Assembly (NCBI GenBank): GCA_017549125.1
Contig: JAFYVL010000016.1
Location: 1-45,154, forward strand
Source: Oscillospiraceae bacterium
GTDB lineage: Bacteria; Bacillota; Clostridia; Oscillospirales; Oscillospiraceae
Direction of reading: 5' to 3'
Length of the DNA: 45,154 bases
Shown here piece after piece: positions 6,766-15,127 of the stretch. The notes below the pieces were generated by a model that saw nothing but the letters and a program-made list of their open reading frames with translations, made no database searches and was not told the DNA's origin. Both the position numbers and the translations under genes were made by a program. Every line of letters begins with the position of its first letter. The first letter of the stretch is position 1.

Positions 6766-7704
6766 ATGAAGCTTACCATAGATCAAATTCAAGAAATCAC
6801 CAAAGGTGCTGTAAAGGTTTGGCAGCAGGAGGACGGCTTCTTCCGTTTCTACCGACTGCTGGAAACCCAGCAGGAAGCCTTTATTGCCCGCAATGCCAAT
6901 TTCGGCCGCCGGGTGATCTCTACCGCCAGTATCCGTTTGGATTTTTACACCAACAGCCGTACCGCCTTGGTTGAGACCCTGGACGCAGGTCCTTGGGAAG
7001 TGATGGTAAACGGTCTGCCCCAGTATTATCTGCCGGAGCAGGGTCGCATTACAGTCAGTCTGCCCCAGGGTGAGAACCGGATCACGGTGATGCTCTCCAA
7101 TCACAAACCCACCACCTTGAAATTCATTCAGCTGGATGAAGGTTCTTGGGTGCGTCCCTATACATACAGCAAGAAGTTCCTGTTCCTGGGAGACTCCATT
7201 ACCCAGGGTTCTACCTCCTCTCGTCCCACCACCACCTATGCCAACCGCATCAGCCGGTTCTATGACGCAGAGGTGCTTAACTGGGGTGTGGGTGGCTCTC
7301 GTTTCTTCCCGGAAACTGTGGAGAAAACCAACTATGATCCCGATGTGGTGTTTATCGCTTACGGCACCAACGACTATGTGATCTGGGACAGCATGGAGAC
7401 CATGAGAAGCTGGGCAGAGCAATACATGGATCGGGTCAAGGAATTGTACCCCAACAAGCCTGTGATCTGCATTGGCCCTCTGTGGCGGGCAGACGGCGAG
7501 CTGATTCGTGCCACAGGCAAGCACAGAGATGTTTGTGATTGCGTGAAGGAATTGGCACTGGCCCACGGCTTCCATCATCTGGAAGGCTATGATCTGATCC
7601 CCCACAGCACCGAATACTTTGCCGATGGTTTCCTGCATCCCAACGATATGGGCTTTGCAGAATATTCCATGAACTTACTTCAACAGTTAGCTAAAATTCT
7701 ATAG
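6766..7704 (+). CDS. SGNH/GDSL hydrolase (probable carbohydrate or lipid esterase)
   Basis: 312 residues, no signal peptide, so cytoplasmic. The N-terminal ~130 residues form a beta-sandwich-like domain ('ASIRLDFYTNSRTALVETLD'), followed by the SGNH fold: block I 'FLFLGDSITQGS' with nucleophile Ser144, block II Gly in 'NWGVGGSRF', block III 'AYGTNDYV' with Asn202, and block V 'ADGFLHPND' with Asp287 and His291. This jelly-roll plus SGNH layout is found in acetyl-esterases acting on sugars or glycoconjugates (family knowledge); the substrate here is not shown by sequence. It has its own promoter, AAAGGAGTG, and shares a bidirectional terminator with the convergent beta-helix gene. Confidence 0.88.
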   Translation: MKLTIDQIQEITKGAVKVWQQEDGFFRFYRLLETQQEAFIARNANFGRRVISTASIRLDFYTNSRTALVETLDAGPWEVMVNGLPQYYLPEQGRITVSLPQGENRITVMLSNHKPTTLKFIQLDEGSWVRPYTYSKKFLFLGDSITQGSTSSRPTTTYANRISRFYDAEVLNWGVGGSRFFPETVEKTNYDPDVVFIAYGTNDYVIWDSMETMRSWAEQYMDRVKELYPNKPVICIGPLWRADGELIRATGKHRDVCDCVKELALAHGFHHLEGYDLIPHSTEYFADGFLHPNDMGFAEYSMNLLQQLAKIL

Positions 7705-7744
7705 ATTGCCACACCATGGTTCGCAATGACGCAATGAAATTACA

Positions 7745-7776
7745 AAATCCGGAATGCCCTTTGGCATTCCGGATTT
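7745..7776. terminator. Bidirectional terminator between convergent genes
   Basis: Perfect 14-bp stem AAATCCGGAATGCC / GGCATTCCGGATTT with a 4-nt loop and T-rich sequence on either strand. It serves the SGNH gene (+) and the beta-helix gene (-), whose stop is at 7781. Confidence 0.92.
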
Positions 7777-7780
7777 TCTA

Positions 7781-10700
7781 TTATGGATGGATATCTTCCA
7801 CAGTTGCGCCTTCAGCAACCTCGATATCGCCGGATACGGTCACATAGACACAGTTACCCTGGACGCCGGCTGCACCGCCGGTAATCGAGCCGCCCTGGAC
7901 ATCCAGCTTGCCGCTCTCCACATAGACACTGCCGCCCTTACCGGTTGCAGTACCACCGGTAATCACACCGTTTATCAAGGTGAACTTACCGATATTCTTG
8001 TGGATATGCACATTGCCGCCGCCCTGGGTCGCACCGGTGGAAACACCGTCTGCGATCAAAGCATTCGCACCGTTCATCTCAAACTGCGCGCCATTATTCA
8101 GGGACACATTGCCGCCATAAGTGCCGGCTGTGCCGCCCGCAATAGAGCCGCCGTACTGGTAGAAGCGGTTATTGGCATTGATCATAGCCACATTGCCGCC
8201 CTTCTTATCCGCAGAGCCGCCGCTGATCGTACCGCCATACTGGTAGAACACAGCCGTACCGGACATGAGCACATTACCGCCATTGCCGGTGGAATGGCCA
8301 TCGACGATAGAACCGCCGTACTGGTAGAAGCAGCCACCGCTCATGGTCACATTGCCGTCAACACCGTCATTGATGACGCCGCCGTACATATGGAACTGGG
8401 CATCCTTATGGCTGATCACCACAGTCTGCTTCTGGTTGCCGTTCATCTTACCGGTAATCGTACCACTCCACAGATTGAGGGTACTTGCCTTATCCAGCAC
8501 CACAGGACCACGGGTTGCGTTACCGGACAGACCGATAATACCGGTCTTTTCTGTAGAGCAATCGCAGATATCCAGGGTACTACCCGCACCCAGGGTGATG
8601 GTACTCATGGCATAGATCTTTGCACCGTTGAGACACAGCTTTGCATGGACACCATCTGCCACGGTAATCGCTGCCGCCTTGGCACTAAAGTCCAGGAAGA
8701 AGTTACCGTCTGCGGTGATGGTGGTAGAGCCGCTAATCGCCTGCCAAATCAGATCCTCACAGACATGATCTTCAGGTACTGCGTCAGCGCTGACGCAAAC
8801 GCAATGGCTGTGGGGCATTTTCAGAGACAGAACGCCATCTGCCCATACCATCTGACCCTTACCCAGATTGGTAATACAGGTCAGCTGCTCGCTGAGAATA
8901 TTCTGAACCAGCACGCCATCGGTTGCCTTTTCCACACCGATCAGTGCATTTTGCAGAGGAACAGTCTCGGAGGTGGTCAGCACAGCTGCGCCTTCCAGGT
9001 AGATCTTAGCCACCTGGGCATCGCCACCCACCACAATGGGCTTGCTGCTGCTATGGTATACGCAATCTTCATTGCTGCCCATACCGATATTGCCACCCAG
9101 CACTGTCAGCACAGCGTTGCCTGCCACAGCAAAGGTATTGCCATAGGTTGCGCTGGTGCCATCCGTGATCGTACCGCCGTACATATGGAAGGCAGCGTTG
9201 TGGGTGATATACACACAACCACCCATACCGGTGGTGTTACCGCCGGTGATCGTACCATCGTAGAAGTTGATCACGCCATCGTTCATGGCCATGAGGATGC
9301 CGCCATTCTTATTCTCGACGGTCACAGCTTCTGCTGTAATCGTACCGCCATAGATATTCAGCGTACCCTTCACCATTGCCACAGGCGCATTGTTATCGAC
9401 TCGTCCATGGATCTTGCCGGTTTCACCGCAATCATGGATATTTAAAGTCTGGCCTGCCTGGATATCCTTGAATACACGCACCGTGTTTTCGTCGGGATTC
9501 TGCAGGGTATGACCATTCAAGCACAGGTGTACTGTTGCGTTTTCTGCCAGACCCAGCTGGGTATTCATGTCTTTCTGCAGATAATAGTAGCCGCCGTCTT
9601 CCATGACCATCTTATCGGTTACGGGAATCCATTCAATGGTCTCGTCACATACATGGTCTGCATCGCCGAAGCCGCTGCAATGACAATGGAGATGGAATTC
9701 ACTACTTCTGAGGATCAGCTGCTGATCCTTCCAGATTACCGTTTCCTCCGGATTGGTGGCCACAAACTGGCCAGCCACATCGGTGCTTACATTTTCTGCA
9801 ATCACACCCTGCTTATTGGCAGAAATGCCGATCTGGGCATCCTGCAGGGGATTTTCAGCGGACAGGGTGAAGATATGATTGTTCAAGTACAGATCCGAGA
9901 TGATCAACTTGCCGCCCAGGGTAATGCCGCCGCTGTTACGGAGCATGACCTGACCACCGATGAGTTCTGCGTCTACTAAGGTAACCTCAGCATTATTCAC
10001 AGCAGAAATATTTGCACCATAGGTCTGCGCCAATCCGCCGCAGGCACTACCGCCGGTCATGGACATTGTACCCAAGGCTACGGAAATGTTACCGCCGTGG
10101 GTGGTTGCCATACCGCCGGAGATATTACCGCCGCTGATGATCAGCTGTGCGCCGGATTTGGCTACCGCAATATTACCGCCATAGCTACCGGAGAAACCAC
10201 CGGAAATGGTGCCGCCCTTGACGATCAGCACAGCCTTCTCGCCGGACAGCGCAATATTACCGCCGTACTGGCCTTCACCGGAAGTACCGTTGGAGATCTC
10301 GCCCTTATGCATGGTAAAGATACCATTGGAGACGTTGATGTTACCACCGTAGCCACCAGTCTTACCGCCGGTAATCGTACCGTTGTACATATTGATCTTA
10401 CCGCCGCCGATGATGACGAACATACCGCCGTTCTTATCCTTTGTCACAGCATTGGCTGTATATGTACCACCGTAGATATTCAGCGTACCGCCATCGACCA
10501 GGGCAATGGATGCGTTGTTATCTGTCTGGCCGTGGACATGACCTGTGCCAACGCAGTCGATCAGGTTCAATGTACCCTTCACCGTACCAAAGATACGGGA
10601 TTTTTCCTTGGTCAGCGCATAGCCGTTCAGACACAGGGTCACGGTCTGACCTTCCTTCACGCTCACACCCTTGGTCATGGTAGAATTGCCGGTGAGCACA

Positions 10701-12883
10701 TAGTGACCGCCATCTGCCATAGTGGATGTACCATCCCAGGGTTTCCAGGTTACATTCTTATTACAATGGTTGCAATTATGCTGATTCTTATGGTTGGCCT
10801 TATTGAGAATGAAGATCACGGAGATCTGCTTATTCTCATTGAGCAGACAACGGATCTGGTCACCTACCTGCACGGTAGACTTTTCACCGACCAAAGCCGC
10901 ATGCTTGCTGACGTTATACACCTGGCAATCTGCTGCCATGGTGCGCTTGTCGGTTTCCTTGCTACTGCTTGCAGTAAGGACCTTGCCATTGAGGCCTGTC
11001 ACATACCAGGAACTTGCAAACAGACCGCCCTTGGTATTACGGGTCTGGGTTGCACCATAGACCTTGGTAATGATGCTGCCATTGACCGCCAGACCCATAC
11101 AGGTACGACCGTCAATATTATCCACCATTTTCTTGTCAGCGGTACGCAGAGTCACCTGCTTGCCATTCACCGCCAGGCGGATATGATAATAGCCATCTGC
11201 GCCCTTAACACGGGTGGAAACCTCATTCTTGGAATCCCAATACTCGGTTTTATTTACATTCCAATAAATGGGGCTATTGGAATAGGATGTGACCACTAAG
11301 ACGATTTGAATTTCACCGTTGAAATTCTTGTAGGCATGGATGGTATCTCCCACGTACAGATCCGCAAAGGAGATTTCTTCACCCTCTACCGCCGCGGTAG
11401 AACTTACATTATAGTAGCGGCAATCTTCTGCTACTTTAGCGGTCTTGACGGTGGTTTTGCCGTCGGAGGTTTTCTCAGAGGTGATCACTCCATCGGCTGT
11501 GATGTCTGTGATCTTATAGTAGCTGCCATACAGGCCTGCAGGATACACAGAGGAAGAAGCGTACACACGCTCCACCACATCGCCGTTCAGCTTCAAGCCC
11601 ACATTGATGGCTTTGTCAATGGCATTGGCAAACTCCAGGCTCTGGGTCTTGACTTTGATCTGCTTACCCTCTGCAGCCATGGTGAAATAATACCAGCCTG
11701 CGCTGTCGGGGCGACGGTTGGTGGATTGGGTGGTTTTGTTCCAATCCCGATCCACATTCCAATACAGGGGGCTATCCACGCCTCTTGCCACCACATAGAT
11801 CATGCTGATCATGGTGCGGTTATCCAGCACACAGATGGTACGGTCATCGATCCGCACATCCGTGGGCATACCAATATCGCCCTCATTGCCGGTCATATCA
11901 TAGATCTTCATATCCTGAGAAGGATAGAAGGAAAGGAAACTGGACAAAGGGGAATTGGTAGAAGTCTTACGGAATAAATATTTGCCGTTCTGATAGTTCA
12001 GATTGGTTACATAATAGTTGGTTGCGCCCAGACGACCGCCATTGGTAGCGGTTTTTACAGGGATGTAATCCACGATCTGATTGTTCTCGTCCAGAACCAG
12101 GCCGCAAACACGAGAACCATCGATCTTATTAACCACATTCATATCTTTACAGATATAAGTAACCCGCTCGCCGTTCAAAATGAAATCCATTTCGTATTCC
12201 ATGTAAGCATTGGGCTGGCGAGTGGACAGCTTGTTCACGGAGTCATAGGGCTTATCCACATTCCAGTACACCTTGTCGGGATACAGATAAGGCTTAGTGA
12301 ACACATGGGTCACATTACCCTGCTTGTCCTCCACCGCAAAGATCTCATCATTATAGGCAAGCTGTGTGCTGTAGCCACACAGAGGACCGCTATCGCTGAC
12401 ATCATAGATACCGGTCTGATCATTCAGGTACAGGGTCTTGCTGTAGCCGGTGAAGTAGGGATTGTTATTGACAACCACCTTGTTGCCATCCACGGATTCC
12501 ACATAATACTGCTTGGCCGCATAACCGCCGGTGCAGCTATCCACATCCGCCACATCAATGGCGATGCCTTCCTCATCAAACAGCAGGCCCACGATTTCCA
12601 GGGTATCCAGCTTCTGCACCAGCTCATAACCCCGAATCTCTACCTGGTACTGCTCGCCATCTGTGGTCAGTAGCACTCGGTACAGATCGTCACCCACCTG
12701 CTGGTGGCTGTATTTACCGGATTTGTAGTATTCCCGTTCCACATTCCAGTAGATTTTGTATTCCGGCTCTTTTTCTGCCTTGGGCTGTTCCTTGCCAACC
12801 ACCAGCAGTACAACCACCGCTGCAACGGCCGCCAACAGGACACAGCCAATGGTTATGAGCCATTTCTTATTGATTTTCTTCAT
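7781..12883 (-). CDS. Giant membrane-anchored surface protein: four YWNV repeats and three beta-helix modules
   Basis: 1700 residues. An N-terminal basic patch and one membrane segment (about 8-30) look like an uncleaved signal anchor. Four tandem domains begin with YWNV at residues 45, 206, 374 and 540 (period about 165), each with a 'V..KIDG..V.GL..' core and a 'Y..V' strand. From about 702 three modules follow (about 702-1060, 1063-1356, 1357-1700). Each opens with a His/Cys-rich segment (HNCNHC; HLHCHCSGF...DHVC; HSHCVC...DHVC) and 'LCLNG..L', and then short right-handed beta-helix rungs of the 'GGTISGG..GGN' type. No LPxTG, SLH or dockerin is seen at the C-terminus. Likely an adhesin or glycan-binding stalk; function inferred only. 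It lies 32 bp after the ceramidase-like gene, with GGAGA at 12891-12895. Confidence 0.85.
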   Translation of the reverse strand: MKKINKKWLITIGCVLLAAVAAVVVLLVVGKEQPKAEKEPEYKIYWNVEREYYKSGKYSHQQVGDDLYRVLLTTDGEQYQVEIRGYELVQKLDTLEIVGLLFDEEGIAIDVADVDSCTGGYAAKQYYVESVDGNKVVVNNNPYFTGYSKTLYLNDQTGIYDVSDSGPLCGYSTQLAYNDEIFAVEDKQGNVTHVFTKPYLYPDKVYWNVDKPYDSVNKLSTRQPNAYMEYEMDFILNGERVTYICKDMNVVNKIDGSRVCGLVLDENNQIVDYIPVKTATNGGRLGATNYYVTNLNYQNGKYLFRKTSTNSPLSSFLSFYPSQDMKIYDMTGNEGDIGMPTDVRIDDRTICVLDNRTMISMIYVVARGVDSPLYWNVDRDWNKTTQSTNRRPDSAGWYYFTMAAEGKQIKVKTQSLEFANAIDKAINVGLKLNGDVVERVYASSSVYPAGLYGSYYKITDITADGVITSEKTSDGKTTVKTAKVAEDCRYYNVSSTAAVEGEEISFADLYVGDTIHAYKNFNGEIQIVLVVTSYSNSPIYWNVNKTEYWDSKNEVSTRVKGADGYYHIRLAVNGKQVTLRTADKKMVDNIDGRTCMGLAVNGSIITKVYGATQTRNTKGGLFASSWYVTGLNGKVLTASSSKETDKRTMAADCQVYNVSKHAALVGEKSTVQVGDQIRCLLNENKQISVIFILNKANHKNQHNCNHCNKNVTWKPWDGTSTMADGGHYVLTGNSTMTKGVSVKEGQTVTLCLNGYALTKEKSRIFGTVKGTLNLIDCVGTGHVHGQTDNNASIALVDGGTLNIYGGTYTANAVTKDKNGGMFVIIGGGKINMYNGTITGGKTGGYGGNINVSNGIFTMHKGEISNGTSGEGQYGGNIALSGEKAVLIVKGGTISGGFSGSYGGNIAVAKSGAQLIISGGNISGGMATTHGGNISVALGTMSMTGGSACGGLAQTYGANISAVNNAEVTLVDAELIGGQVMLRNSGGITLGGKLIISDLYLNNHIFTLSAENPLQDAQIGISANKQGVIAENVSTDVAGQFVATNPEETVIWKDQQLILRSSEFHLHCHCSGFGDADHVCDETIEWIPVTDKMVMEDGGYYYLQKDMNTQLGLAENATVHLCLNGHTLQNPDENTVRVFKDIQAGQTLNIHDCGETGKIHGRVDNNAPVAMVKGTLNIYGGTITAEAVTVENKNGGILMAMNDGVINFYDGTITGGNTTGMGGCVYITHNAAFHMYGGTITDGTSATYGNTFAVAGNAVLTVLGGNIGMGSNEDCVYHSSSKPIVVGGDAQVAKIYLEGAAVLTTSETVPLQNALIGVEKATDGVLVQNILSEQLTCITNLGKGQMVWADGVLSLKMPHSHCVCVSADAVPEDHVCEDLIWQAISGSTTITADGNFFLDFSAKAAAITVADGVHAKLCLNGAKIYAMSTITLGAGSTLDICDCSTEKTGIIGLSGNATRGPVVLDKASTLNLWSGTITGKMNGNQKQTVVISHKDAQFHMYGGVINDGVDGNVTMSGGCFYQYGGSIVDGHSTGNGGNVLMSGTAVFYQYGGTISGGSADKKGGNVAMINANNRFYQYGGSIAGGTAGTYGGNVSLNNGAQFEMNGANALIADGVSTGATQGGGNVHIHKNIGKFTLINGVITGGTATGKGGSVYVESGKLDVQGGSITGGAAGVQGNCVYVTVSGDIEVAEGATVEDIHP

Positions 12884-12915
12884 TACACAATCTCCAAACT
12901 TTCAATGGAAGTCCT

Positions 12916-14343
12916 TTAGTTGCCGTACAGCTCTTCCAGCATACCCAGCATGGTCTCCTGGATCTTCTCCGCTGTGCCACGTCTGTAACGGGTAATGTCG
13001 GTTTCGTAGCTGGTGTATTCCCAGACATAGTCCGCAGGAATATAACCCACGTGACCGTTGGTATAGCTCATACACAAAGTCACCTCAAAGGGAGAGGCTT
13101 CTTCAATGGCCATAGAGTTACGGTCAAACAGCTCCGCAGGCGCACCGGTAATACCCACGCTGTTGCCGATGCTGAGCACGTTGATCTCCAGTTCCTCGGA
13201 CTGAGGACGGCGGGCATTCTGGCTAATCGCATTGGCATGGTAGGAGCTACGAATACCATAGGGCGCGCCGGCTTCACGAACAGCATCACGGTCATTGGTA
13301 GTTTTCCAAACATTGGAGACTATCACCGCAGCACCTGCCAGGTGATCCTGATCGTGATTGATTTCACAGGTCAGCTGGACAGTCTTGCGCTGGAGCGGTC
13401 CGGTTTCCAGTTCCTTCATATCCTGCAAAGCTTCGTATGCATACTTTGCCAGGTTTGCGCCATATTCCTTATAATCGGCATATTCCTCTTCTGAACCCAT
13501 TCGGCTGCCAGGGTTAATATTGCCTGCATTACCCTGCACATAGATCACATGGCAATCTGCCATATCTTCCAAAACATCCCGGAAAGGTCCTAAGAAATCG
13601 GAGCTGGCATCCAGAGACTTACCTGCGCCGCCGGTAAGACCGGGGTGAGCGCGCCAGTTAACCAAAACAACATCCTGTTTGCCCTCACGGGTAAACTTCA
13701 AGGCATGGAGTGTGGTATCCGGATCTGCGGTGTGCGCCACCGCATAGTGGTTGTCCCAATCGCCGAAGCTATCGCCGCCGTATGTACCGTCATCCATGAT
13801 ATAATGGCGAATCCAGCTCAAACCGGAGGTTTCGGAAGAACCGTAGTACATTTTACTGGGTCTGCGATCTGCCAGCGCATCCAAAGTGGCAGCTTTGAAC
13901 TGCTCACCAAAATGCTCCAAATACCGCTCAATGGCCGGATCGCTAGAAGACATATCCGGTGCGGAGTGGCTGTGAGAGGCATTGATCAGCATATTATCAT
14001 AGGAGATGCCAAGCTCATAGGCCACATTGGCAATGACACCCAGCGCCTGCGCATACACACGCACAGAGTCCAGAGAATAGATCAGCTGTGTGTTATCATT
14101 CTCATCGGTCAAGGCAATGCACCGAATGAACATATCATCGGTGATGGTCTGAGACTTTCGGGTGCTGGTATTACCGTAGCCGCCCAAAGGTACAGATTCC
14201 ACAGGATTCATGGTTGCCTGACCATAACCCACCCGGAATTGCCCGGCATAAGGATCCTTCTTATCTTTATTGGAACTGCTGTTACAGGCAGCGAAGCTCA
14301 TAAAAATCGCCGTCAGCAATAGCATCGAAATCCATTTTTTCAT
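12916..14343 (-). CDS. Neutral/alkaline ceramidase-like lipoprotein
   Basis: 475 residues from ATG 14343 (GGAGGGAA upstream). Lipoprotein signal with lipobox FAAC, Cys20. The body matches the N-terminal domain of neutral/alkaline non-lysosomal ceramidases: 'FRVGYGQATMNPVESVPLGG', zinc-type 'INASHSHSAPD' (His124, His126), 'LVNWRAHPG' (His233), 'IYVQGNAGNINPGS' and a late 'TNGHVGYIPADYVWEYTSYE'. Full ceramidases are longer (about 650 residues with a C-terminal immunoglobulin-like domain), so this is the catalytic-domain-only form. Known members hydrolyse N-acyl-sphingosine; related bacterial proteins may act on other amides, so the substrate is open. It shares a promoter with the giant surface protein gene downstream. 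Confidence 0.85.
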   Translation of the reverse strand: MKKWISMLLLTAIFMSFAACNSSSNKDKKDPYAGQFRVGYGQATMNPVESVPLGGYGNTSTRKSQTITDDMFIRCIALTDENDNTQLIYSLDSVRVYAQALGVIANVAYELGISYDNMLINASHSHSAPDMSSSDPAIERYLEHFGEQFKAATLDALADRRPSKMYYGSSETSGLSWIRHYIMDDGTYGGDSFGDWDNHYAVAHTADPDTTLHALKFTREGKQDVVLVNWRAHPGLTGGAGKSLDASSDFLGPFRDVLEDMADCHVIYVQGNAGNINPGSRMGSEEEYADYKEYGANLAKYAYEALQDMKELETGPLQRKTVQLTCEINHDQDHLAGAAVIVSNVWKTTNDRDAVREAGAPYGIRSSYHANAISQNARRPQSEELEINVLSIGNSVGITGAPAELFDRNSMAIEEASPFEVTLCMSYTNGHVGYIPADYVWEYTSYETDITRYRRGTAEKIQETMLGMLEELYGN

Positions 14344-14385
14344 GAAAATATTCCCTCCAAAATGCATAGTATTTTCCTGTGTAAC

Positions 14386-14414
14386 ATTATATACTAGAAA
14401 AAACCCAAAATCAA
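14386..14414 (-). promoter_or_regulatory. Sigma-A promoter of ceramidase-surface protein operon
   Basis: Minus strand TTGATT (14414-14409), 17 bp, perfect TATAAT (14391-14386). The leader is about 35 bases. Confidence 0.75.
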
Positions 14415-14446
14415 TGAATTAACTACAGAAATTTTTATACTAAAGT

Positions 14447-14486
14447 AAGAAACACGCTATCTCTAAATCGAGACAGCGTGTTTCTT
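14447..14486. terminator. Rho-independent terminator
   Basis: 17-bp stem AAGAAACACGCTATCTC / GAGACAGCGTGTTTCTT with one mismatch and a 6-nt loop. It lies 4 bp after the stop of the MBL hydrolase gene (minus) and ends the dehydrogenase operon. Confidence 0.85.
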
Positions 14487-14490
14487 TCTT

Positions 14491-15126
14491 TTACAACACA
14501 ATATGTTCGCCAATTTCGGGAATGATCAGCTTTGGACCGGGGGCTTGGGTGGTCTGTGCCACCGCATCCCACAATCCTGCCGGGTCATTATCCCGGGGTG
14601 GTAAATGGAGCAGGATCAGGGTCTTGGCGATTCCGGAAGACAATTTCCAGCTGCTGGGGGTGGTGGCATAGGCATAGGGTGCGATCAGCACATCCACCTG
14701 CCGCTCCCGAAATTGCTGGGGTGCGGCATCCCCTGTGAACAGGATGGTTTGGCTGCCCTCGATCAGATAACTCACATGGGCTACCCCCTGCCCTGCCTTG
14801 CCAATATGGCGGCTGGGAATGGGTGTGATGGTAACAGTTCCTGCCTGCACCGGCTGACAAAGACTCCCCACTTTCAAAAGGCCCTCCGGCCCAAGGATGG
14901 AACGGAGGGTCTTATGATACATCATTTGGGCAAAACTGCGATCAAAATGATCCATATGCCCGTGGGTAAAGGCAATGATATCCGGTGGGCAGGTGTACAG
15001 GTTTTCCTTTTCCGCATCCGGTGTACCAACATAATGCGCTGTGGGGCGGCTGACACCATCGAGTAGAATGGTGGTGCCGTCCAGCTTGATGAGCACACCG
15101 GCATTGGCTGTACGCCTGCAATCCAT
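14491..15126 (-). CDS. MBL-fold metal-dependent hydrolase
   Basis: 211 residues from ATG 15126; the ribosome site AAGGAAGG lies inside the E1 gene, which ends 1 bp upstream. The metallo-beta-lactamase motif THGHMDH supplies His55, His57, Asp59 and His60; later ligands are likely His in 'IPSRHIGKAG' and Asp in 'ILFTGDAAP'. It resembles UlaG/YtnP-like single-domain hydrolases ('NAGVLIKLDGTTILLDG' at the start). Last gene of the E2-E1 operon, so it may act on a metabolite of that pathway or simply be a passenger; the substrate is unknown. No signal peptide, so cytoplasmic. Confidence 0.85.
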   Translation of the reverse strand: MDCRRTANAGVLIKLDGTTILLDGVSRPTAHYVGTPDAEKENLYTCPPDIIAFTHGHMDHFDRSFAQMMYHKTLRSILGPEGLLKVGSLCQPVQAGTVTITPIPSRHIGKAGQGVAHVSYLIEGSQTILFTGDAAPQQFRERQVDVLIAPYAYATTPSSWKLSSGIAKTLILLHLPPRDNDPAGLWDAVAQTTQAPGPKLIIPEIGEHIVL

Positions 15127-15127
15127 A

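Noticed and set aside
7754-9445. Long plus-strand frame (563 residues) opposite the beta-helix gene
   Set aside because: It is antisense to a repetitive protein, crosses the terminator hairpin at its start and has no ribosome site; periodic peptides such as 'GNRAA' mirror the GGN repeats.
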